Made by a program: the position numbers and the translations under genes
From: Ga0077527 sp050250695
GTDB taxonomy: Bacteria > Pseudomonadota > Gammaproteobacteria > Burkholderiales > SG8-41
Assembly: GCA_050250695.1 (NCBI GenBank)
Contig: JBFWOE010000113.1
Coordinates: forward strand, 1 to 10,688
Direction: 5' to 3'
DNA length: 10,688 nucleotides
Part shown: positions 6,648-10,688 of the stretch, piece after piece
How the letters are laid out: each line of letters opens with the position of its first letter
How positions within the stretch are numbered: position 1 is the stretch's first letter
Notes under the pieces: model-generated
What the model saw: the letters and a program-made list of their open reading frames with translations, nothing else
Told to the model about the DNA's origin: nothing
The model's database searches: none

Positions 6648-7568
6648 CTACCAGCCGTGCGGCTCGGTCTGCAGGATGTTGAGCTCCTCGAGCTGCGTGC
6701 GCAGGAATTCGACGCGCTCCTTCGTCGCTGTGGGCAGCGGCGAACGGGTGGGCCCCACCGGCCGCCCCATCATGATCATGGCGCCCTTAAGTGACGACGG
6801 ATATTGCTCCTTGAACAGCCGCCACAGCCGCGAGATCCTGAACTGGCAGTCGCGCGCGGTTTCCCAGTCGCGGTCGACCAGTGACTTGTAGAATTTGTTG
6901 CACAGGTTGGGCGCAATCGCGCCCGACGACGAGAATGAGCCGCAGGCGCCCAGCGGATAGGCGGCGAGCAGGTGCTCCACACCCTGGATGATCGCGAATC
7001 CCGGCCGCATTTTCAGCGCGACGCGCGAAATCTCGAGAAACTTCTCGCTGTGGAAGCTGGCGTCCTTCATGCCGATGTAATTGGGCAGGCGTTCGATCAG
7101 TCGCTGCGTCAGCTCCGAAGTGAATTCGACGCCCTCGCCGTTGCGCCATGGCGAGTTGTAGGTCAGCACGGGCAGCTCGGTATGGGTGCCGATGCGGACG
7201 ATGGAGTCGAATATTTCCTCCTGCGACGGCCGGCGGCAGTAGGGTGATATCGTCAGCAGCATGTCGGCGCCGATCTTCTGCGCGTGGCGCGCGATGTCCA
7301 GCGAATCCTCCTCTGACAGCGTGCCGACGAAAATCGACACCGGCACGCGTTTGGCCACGGTCTTCACCGCGATCTCGGCGCCGAGCTTGCGCTCCGCGAT
7401 CGTCAGGTTCAGCGACTCCGCCTTGTGGTGCGGCCAGGCAATGGCAGGCGCGCCGTTGCGCACGTGAAAATCCACCATCTTCGCAAAACCATCGCCGTCG
7501 AAACTGAAATCATCCTTGAGCGGAGTGACCGGCGCCTGCATCACCCCGTGCAGATTGAAGTTTTTCAC
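6648..7568 (-). CDS. DapA/NAL-superfamily aldolase/lyase-like protein with catalytic lysine (B1)
   Basis: 306 residues, GTG start at 7568 with AAGGGGG upstream; an overlapping ATG at 7572 is in another frame. TIM-barrel protein of the dihydrodipicolinate synthase/N-acetylneuraminate lyase superfamily. Lys168 (NYIGMKDASFH), Tyr137 (LTYNSP) and Arg142 (WRNGEG) match the Schiff-base lysine, the catalytic Tyr and the carboxylate-binding Arg of DapA. Of the four paralogs it therefore keeps the most complete active site. The GTTGE loop is replaced by HHKAES (47-52), and the Tyr107 column by Cys111 (SPYCRRP), so the Thr-Tyr-Tyr proton relay of DapA is not intact. It is close to B2, including 20 identical residues at 42-61. 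It ends EPHGW. It is the first DapA-like gene after the Bug receptor (43 bases). Probably a 2-oxo-acid aldolase, hydratase or deaminase; the exact reaction is unknown. Confidence 0.9.
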   Translation of the reverse strand: MKNFNLHGVMQAPVTPLKDDFSFDGDGFAKMVDFHVRNGAPAIAWPHHKAESLNLTIAERKLGAEIAVKTVAKRVPVSIFVGTLSEEDSLDIARHAQKIGADMLLTISPYCRRPSQEEIFDSIVRIGTHTELPVLTYNSPWRNGEGVEFTSELTQRLIERLPNYIGMKDASFHSEKFLEISRVALKMRPGFAIIQGVEHLLAAYPLGACGSFSSSGAIAPNLCNKFYKSLVDRDWETARDCQFRISRLWRLFKEQYPSSLKGAMIMMGRPVGPTRSPLPTATKERVEFLRTQLEELNILQTEPHGW

Positions 7569-7611
7569 GCATACCCCCTTATGTAACGAAACCGGTCGCC
7601 CGGCACGGCAG

Positions 7612-8604
7612 CTACTTCACCAGCCCGAGGTCGCTCATCACCGTGCGCGTATCCTGGTAGGCCTGGGCCAGCCACTTGTGCAATGCCTCTCCGGTGGTGA
7701 ATTCCGAAGCGACGTTGTTTTCCTCGAGTTGCTGTTTCCACTCTTTGGCCGCCACCACTTTGGTCAGCGCGCCGCTCCAGAACGCCACCTGCTCGGCACC
7801 CACGCCCGGCGCAGCGAGTATGCCGCGCCAGTTGGGAATCCCGGTCGCGGGCATGCCCTCTTCACGCATGGTCGGCACCTGCGCCAGCTTGCCCGACTGG
7901 CGCTGCGGCGCGGCGATGCCGAGGATGCGCATGTTGCCGGCTTCGGTCTGCGGCATCGCGGCGCTCACCGACGACACCACCGCGTCGATGTGGCCCCCCA
8001 TTGCCGCGGTCATCGACTGCGCGTTGGTCTTGAACACCACGAACTTCAGCGCCTTGGGCTGGATGCCGGCAGATGTCATGGTCTGCGCCGCGGCCAGGTG
8101 ATTGGGACCGCCGCGGCTGACCAGGCCGAAGGAAATCGCTTCGGGATTGGCTTTGAGCTTCGCCACCATGTCGCGCATGTTCTTGATCGGTGAATCCGCC
8201 TTCACCGAGATCACCGTATAGTCCACCAGCAGCAGCGCCACCGGCGGGAGCTCGGTGTATTTCTGCTTGGTCAGCCCAGCGATCTCGTTGGTGAACACCG
8301 TAGCCGTCGAATACAGAAGGTAATGCGGATCGGCCTTGTGCTGGTTGACGTAGACTACCGCCAGGCTCTGGTTGCCGCCGGACTTGTTGACCACCAGCGC
8401 CGGCACGCTGATCAGCTTCTGCGCCTGCAGCGTGCTCTGCACCAGCCTTGCCATCTGGTCGTTGGTGCCGCCAGCACCCGTGGGCACCACGATCTCCACC
8501 GGCCGGTCCGGGCGCCAGTCGGCCTGTACCGGCAAGGCCAGCACCCCGGCCACCAGCATTGCCGCGGCCTGCATGATTGCCTTCAAGCGTTTCGAATCCT
8601 CCAT
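7612..8604 (-). CDS. Tripartite tricarboxylate transporter receptor, TctC/Bug family, divergent (receptor 2)
   Basis: 330 residues, ATG at 8604 preceded by AGGAGGAGGG. The signal peptide has Lys/Arg at 5-8, a hydrophobic core (about 10-24) and likely cleavage after PVQA before DWRPDRP (28/29). WRPDRPVEIVVPTGAGGTND (30-49) is the typical start of a mature Bug protein. The order of strands, GLVSRGGPNHLAA (156-168) and the GGHIDAVVSS segment (204-213) fit the fold of these two-lobed periplasmic receptors for organic acids. It differs from receptor 1 in lacking the VVDNRxGAxGNxG segment, which reads VVNKSGGNQSLA here. This variation suggests a different ligand. It is second in the operon, 15 bases after the mu-crystallin family gene and 43 before B1. 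No membrane partners TctA or TctB are seen. Probably the main substrate receptor for this pathway, by position. Confidence 0.88.
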   Translation of the reverse strand: MEDSKRLKAIMQAAAMLVAGVLALPVQADWRPDRPVEIVVPTGAGGTNDQMARLVQSTLQAQKLISVPALVVNKSGGNQSLAVVYVNQHKADPHYLLYSTATVFTNEIAGLTKQKYTELPPVALLLVDYTVISVKADSPIKNMRDMVAKLKANPEAISFGLVSRGGPNHLAAAQTMTSAGIQPKALKFVVFKTNAQSMTAAMGGHIDAVVSSVSAAMPQTEAGNMRILGIAAPQRQSGKLAQVPTMREEGMPATGIPNWRGILAAPGVGAEQVAFWSGALTKVVAAKEWKQQLEENNVASEFTTGEALHKWLAQAYQDTRTVMSDLGLVK

Positions 8605-8619
8605 GATTCCCTCCTCCTG

Positions 8620-9633
8620 TTAGGACGTCGCCCGTTTCAACGGGACTACTGTTTCACGCACCGGGGACCGCAGGCTGCCGAGATCGTCAACCGCGGAGGC
8701 TGCCGCGCGGGCGCCCAGACGTTCGTAATAACGCACCGCCAGCGCGAGATCCTGCAACGCGGTGCCCACCGACTTGAAAGTCACCATGCCGTCCTTCGGC
8801 ACAGCGACCGTTCCCGCCACCACCTGCGCCAGCGTCGCGCGCTTCGATGCGGGCAGGACTCCGGCCTCCGCAGCCGCGTGCAGGTCGCCCGCTTCCTCGA
8901 AGGCATGAGTCGAATCGACGATCACCTGCGCCGCGTCGCCGAAACAGCGGACATCGACTTCGGCAAACTGCCTGCGCGTGTTGCCCACCGCGCACAGCAG
9001 GCGGCAGCTTTCCAGCCATTCACCGTGCAGCACGGGCTGCACGCTGCGCGCGCTGCTCGCCGCGAGAACCACGCGGCGCCTGCGCACCGCGGCCTCCGCG
9101 CTGGCGGCCGGGGTTATCGTGAAGCCGAGCTGCCTGCCCAGGTCCCGCGCAAAACGCTCGCGGTTTTCACGGGTCGGGCTGTAGACCGCGGCGGATTTGA
9201 TGTCATAAACGGCGGCGATGCTTTCCAGCTGCGCGCGCGCCTGGTTGCCCGAGCCGATTACGCCAACCGTCACCGGGCCCGGCACTGCGACCCGGCGCGC
9301 GGCCACGCCGCTGGCGGCGCCGGTGCGCATGTCGGTGATGAGCTGCCCGTCGAGCAGCGCCAGCAGCTCGCCGTCGGCCAATCGGTAGAGCGAAACCACG
9401 TAACGCGTGCCCACGCCCTGTATGGAGTGGTACGCCTTCATCGCGCAGTACCCCGCCCTGGTGTCCGCCGCGACCAGCACGCGCATCGCGCCGACGCCGA
9501 GTTCGGTGATGTACTTCGGCGAGACCACGGTGGCGCCCGCGGATTCGTGCGCCAGCGCCTGCTCGAGCAGGTCGATCGCCTCGTCCATCTTCATCACGCC
9601 CTGCATCGCGGCGAGACCCAGCATGACGGCCAT
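8620..9633 (-). CDS. Ornithine cyclodeaminase/mu-crystallin family protein (imine reductase or amino-acid dehydrogenase-like)
   Basis: 337 residues from ATG at 9633, with GGAGGGG upstream. The frame continues open to 9951, but that part crosses the promoter region and lacks family similarity. Visible features are Lys66 (GYCAMKAY), the RTGAASG motif (103-109) and the Rossmann cofactor loop VGVIGSGNQARAQ (123-135). The family also shows VIVDS (237-241) and FKSVGTALQDLALA (286-299). Members reduce cyclic or linear ketimines (mu-crystallin, pyrroline-2-carboxylate reductase), oxidise alanine, or cyclise ornithine. The Asp that is essential in true ornithine cyclodeaminase (Asp228 in the Pseudomonas putida enzyme) aligns with Thr218 (AVGNTRR), so cyclodeaminase activity is unlikely. 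Gln133/Arg134 after the glycine loop do not settle the cofactor. It is first gene of the operon, divergent from LysR, and fits imine chemistry shared with RidA and the DapA-like proteins. Confidence 0.9.
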   Translation of the reverse strand: MAVMLGLAAMQGVMKMDEAIDLLEQALAHESAGATVVSPKYITELGVGAMRVLVAADTRAGYCAMKAYHSIQGVGTRYVVSLYRLADGELLALLDGQLITDMRTGAASGVAARRVAVPGPVTVGVIGSGNQARAQLESIAAVYDIKSAAVYSPTRENRERFARDLGRQLGFTITPAASAEAAVRRRRVVLAASSARSVQPVLHGEWLESCRLLCAVGNTRRQFAEVDVRCFGDAAQVIVDSTHAFEEAGDLHAAAEAGVLPASKRATLAQVVAGTVAVPKDGMVTFKSVGTALQDLALAVRYYERLGARAAASAVDDLGSLRSPVRETVVPLKRATS

Positions 9634-9644
9634 CTTGGAATTCC

Positions 9645-9680
9645 CCTCCGTGTGCTGCCGCGGAGGTCTTGCGCCCCCGC
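9645..9680 (-). promoter_or_regulatory. Possible Shine-Dalgarno-sequestering leader hairpins of the operon
   Basis: On the minus-strand transcript, CCTCCG (9666-9661) can pair perfectly with the Shine-Dalgarno segment CGGAGG (9650-9645) across a ten-base loop. The same CCTCCG, extended to CCTCCGC, can instead pair with GCGGGGG (9680-9674) across a seven-base loop, with one G-U pair. The two stems exclude each other. This is seen in the sequence; a regulatory role is inference, and GC-rich DNA makes chance pairing possible. Confidence 0.3.
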
Positions 9681-9694
9681 ATCGATATCTATTG

Positions 9695-9723
9695 ATTCTA
9701 TCGGCTGCCTCTGGCTGAAACAG
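9695..9723 (-). promoter_or_regulatory. Candidate promoter of the nine-gene operon
   Basis: On the minus strand, TAGAAT (9700-9695) is a good -10 element. Seventeen bases upstream is CTGTTT (9723-9718), a poor -35, as often seen at activator-dependent promoters. The -35 lies inside the inverted repeat at 9712-9726, where a regulator could act. Confidence 0.35.
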
Positions 9724-9726
9724 CCA
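9712..9726. promoter_or_regulatory. Inverted repeat TGGCTG-AAA-CAGCCA, candidate operator
   Basis: A perfect six-base inverted repeat with a three-base centre, in the middle of the divergent region. It overlaps the candidate -35 of the operon on the minus strand and a weak candidate -35 (TGGCTG) of LysR on the plus strand, so binding here could affect both promoters. Confidence 0.35.
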
Positions 9727-9734
9727 CCAGCGCC

Positions 9735-9740
9735 TAGAAT
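9735..9740 (+). promoter_or_regulatory. Candidate -10 element of the LysR gene
   Basis: TAGAAT, followed directly by the long inverted repeat and 38 bases before the GTG start. The matching -35 (TGGCTG at 9712-9717, 17 bases away) is weak. Confidence 0.3.
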
Positions 9741-9766
9741 GACTGTTAAGATCAAAGTTAACAGTC
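9741..9766. promoter_or_regulatory. Perfect nine-base inverted repeat, likely LysR-type operator
   Basis: Arms GACTGTTAA (9741-9749) and TTAACAGTC (9758-9766) are perfect complements around an eight-base AT-rich centre (GATCAAAG). LysR-type regulators bind interrupted dyads of this kind in the region between their own gene and the divergent target. The site starts just after the candidate LysR -10 and ends 12 bases before the LysR start, which suggests autorepression. It is not an exact T-N11-A box (TTAA-N8-TTAA). Confidence 0.55.
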
Positions 9767-9778
9767 TGGGCCCGGCTT

Positions 9779-10688
9779 GTGGATAATCTGCACGGCATCC
9801 TGGTGTTCCTGAACGTTGCCGACGCCGGCTCGCTGAGCGGCGCCGCGCGCGCGCTGGGGGTGACCACCGCCGCGGTCAGCGGCACGATCTCGCGCCTCGA
9901 ACGCAACCTCTCGGTGCGCCTGCTCGACCGCACCACCCGCCGCCTGAACATGACTGCCGAGGGCGCCGAGTTCTACGCCCGCTGCAAGCAGATCGTCGCC
10001 GACCTCGATGCCGCCGAACGCGCGGTGACGCGCACCGGGCGCGAACCCAGCGGACTGCTGCGCGTCGGCATGCCGCAGGGCCTCGGCCGCATGTGGATCA
10101 TCCCGCAACTGCCGCTGTTCCGGCAGCGGTTTCCGGCGATCACGCTGGAAATCATCTGCCGCGACTTCGTCTCGCAGGCCCAGGACAGCGATCTCGACAT
10201 TTCCGTGCGCTCCGGCGAGCTGCAGCCCTCGCGCCTCGCCGCGCGGACTCTGGCAAGCTGCCGCTACGCGGTGTGCGCATCGCAGGACTATTTCGACCGG
10301 AATGGCGTACCCGCCACGCCGGACGACCTCGCCCGCCACACCTGCCTCGCCTACCGGCGCCCGCGCAACGGCCGCGTCCGCCAGTGGCGCTTTGCCGACG
10401 GCAGGGACACGCGCAACGTAGCGGTCAGCGCAAAAATGACCTTCAACAGCAACGAAGCCCTGGTCGCCGCGGCAGGGGCCGGGCTCGGCCTGATCCAGGT
10501 CGCCGATTACTACGTGCGGCCGGCGCTGGCCGCGGGCGAACTGGTCGAAGTGATGACCCGCCACAAGACCGGCGGCTACGAAATCTCGGTGCTGTTCCCG
10601 CAGCAACAGCATGTCGCGCCCAAACACCGCGTGTTCGTCGATTTCCTGGTATCGATCTTCAGCCAGCCACCGTGGACCCGGCCGGCGG
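9779..10688 (+). CDS. LysR-type transcriptional regulator (3' end outside the window)
   Basis: Starts with GTG at 9779 and is open for 303 codons to the right edge, so it is nearly complete for a family of about 300 residues. An in-frame stop at 9740-9742 limits upstream starts. The N-terminus has the winged helix-turn-helix of LysR proteins: FLNVADAGSLSGAARALGV, then AAVSGTISRLERNLSVRLLDRTTR, then LNMTAEGAEFYARC (to about residue 69). The effector domain starts at about 92 (GLLRVGMPQGLGR). It includes DLDISVRSGEL (138-148) and NEALVAAAGAGLGLIQVADYYV, the second lobe of the ligand pocket. It diverges from the nine-gene operon across a 145-base region rich in inverted repeats, so it most likely controls that operon in response to its substrate or an intermediate. 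No strong Shine-Dalgarno precedes the GTG. Family call firm; effector unknown. Confidence 0.93.
   Translation, partial: MDNLHGILVFLNVADAGSLSGAARALGVTTAAVSGTISRLERNLSVRLLDRTTRRLNMTAEGAEFYARCKQIVADLDAAERAVTRTGREPSGLLRVGMPQGLGRMWIIPQLPLFRQRFPAITLEIICRDFVSQAQDSDLDISVRSGELQPSRLAARTLASCRYAVCASQDYFDRNGVPATPDDLARHTCLAYRRPRNGRVRQWRFADGRDTRNVAVSAKMTFNSNEALVAAAGAGLGLIQVADYYVRPALAAGELVEVMTRHKTGGYEISVLFPQQQHVAPKHRVFVDFLVSIFSQPPWTRPA

Larger units (their letters stand above)
3806..7568 (-). repeat. Tandem duplication of a two-gene DapA-family unit (B-A, B-A)
   Basis: Four full-length paralogs alternate in type along the transcript: B1, A1, B2, A2. B proteins share HHKAES and a lysine in the Schiff-base strand. 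A proteins share PGLVHTPVTPF, SDxGT and a lysine-less VVD/VID strand. Within each type the similarity is clearly higher than between types. This fits an old B/A duplication followed by tandem copying of the pair. The copies have diverged throughout, so the event is not recent. Confidence 0.8.

Noticed and set aside
8323..9786. Plus-strand open frame of 487 codons opposite receptor 2 and the mu-crystallin family gene
   Set aside because: Overlaps two well-supported minus-strand genes and the regulatory region; no recognisable motif.
9634..9951. N-terminal extension of the mu-crystallin family gene to 9951
   Set aside because: It would cross the divergent regulatory region and the start of LysR; the ATG at 9633 has a strong ribosome binding site and family-like start.
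9758..10627. Minus-strand open frame of 289 codons opposite the LysR gene
   Set aside because: The plus strand encodes a clear LysR helix-turn-helix and effector domain from GTG 9779; the antisense frame has no family features.
1..10688. CRISPR arrays, insertion sequences, tRNA or rRNA genes
   Set aside because: No regularly spaced repeats, transposase motifs, terminal repeats or RNA gene signatures were seen on either strand.

Overview
The window is GC-rich bacterial DNA. Two periplasmic receptors of the TctC/Bug family, a gene class that is strongly expanded in Burkholderiales, suggest a betaproteobacterium. This placement rests on gene content only.

Layout. At the left edge is the 3' end of a plus-strand methyltransferase (to 302). 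It converges on a minus-strand HD-domain phosphohydrolase (328-1266). From 9633 leftward to 1406, nine minus-strand genes lie head to tail with gaps of 6 to 91 bases and look like one operon. In order of transcription they are: an ornithine cyclodeaminase/mu-crystallin family protein, a Bug receptor, four DapA-family proteins, a short-chain dehydrogenase, a second Bug receptor and a RidA-family protein. A LysR-type regulator starts at 9779 on the plus strand, diverges from the operon and runs off the right edge. The 145-base region between it and the operon holds inverted repeats, candidate promoters and a possible Shine-Dalgarno-sequestering leader.

The four DapA-family genes are the most striking part. 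They form two kinds of protein in strict alternation (here called B1, A1, B2, A2). The B proteins keep the Schiff-base lysine of the aldolase/lyase family. Both A proteins have a hydrophobic residue (Val or Ile) at that column. All four end in the same short motif, EPxGW. The simplest reading is a two-gene unit (catalytic B plus lysine-less A) that duplicated in tandem, perhaps making mixed complexes or two successive non-identical steps.

How the genes may work together (inference). The Bug receptors bind an organic acid in the periplasm. The DapA-like proteins act on a 2-oxo acid or cyclic imino acid. The mu-crystallin family protein reduces an imine or oxidises an amino acid. The SDR interconverts an alcohol and a ketone. 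RidA removes reactive enamine/imine intermediates. LysR senses the substrate. The substrate cannot be read from the sequence, and I recognise no described pathway with this gene set.
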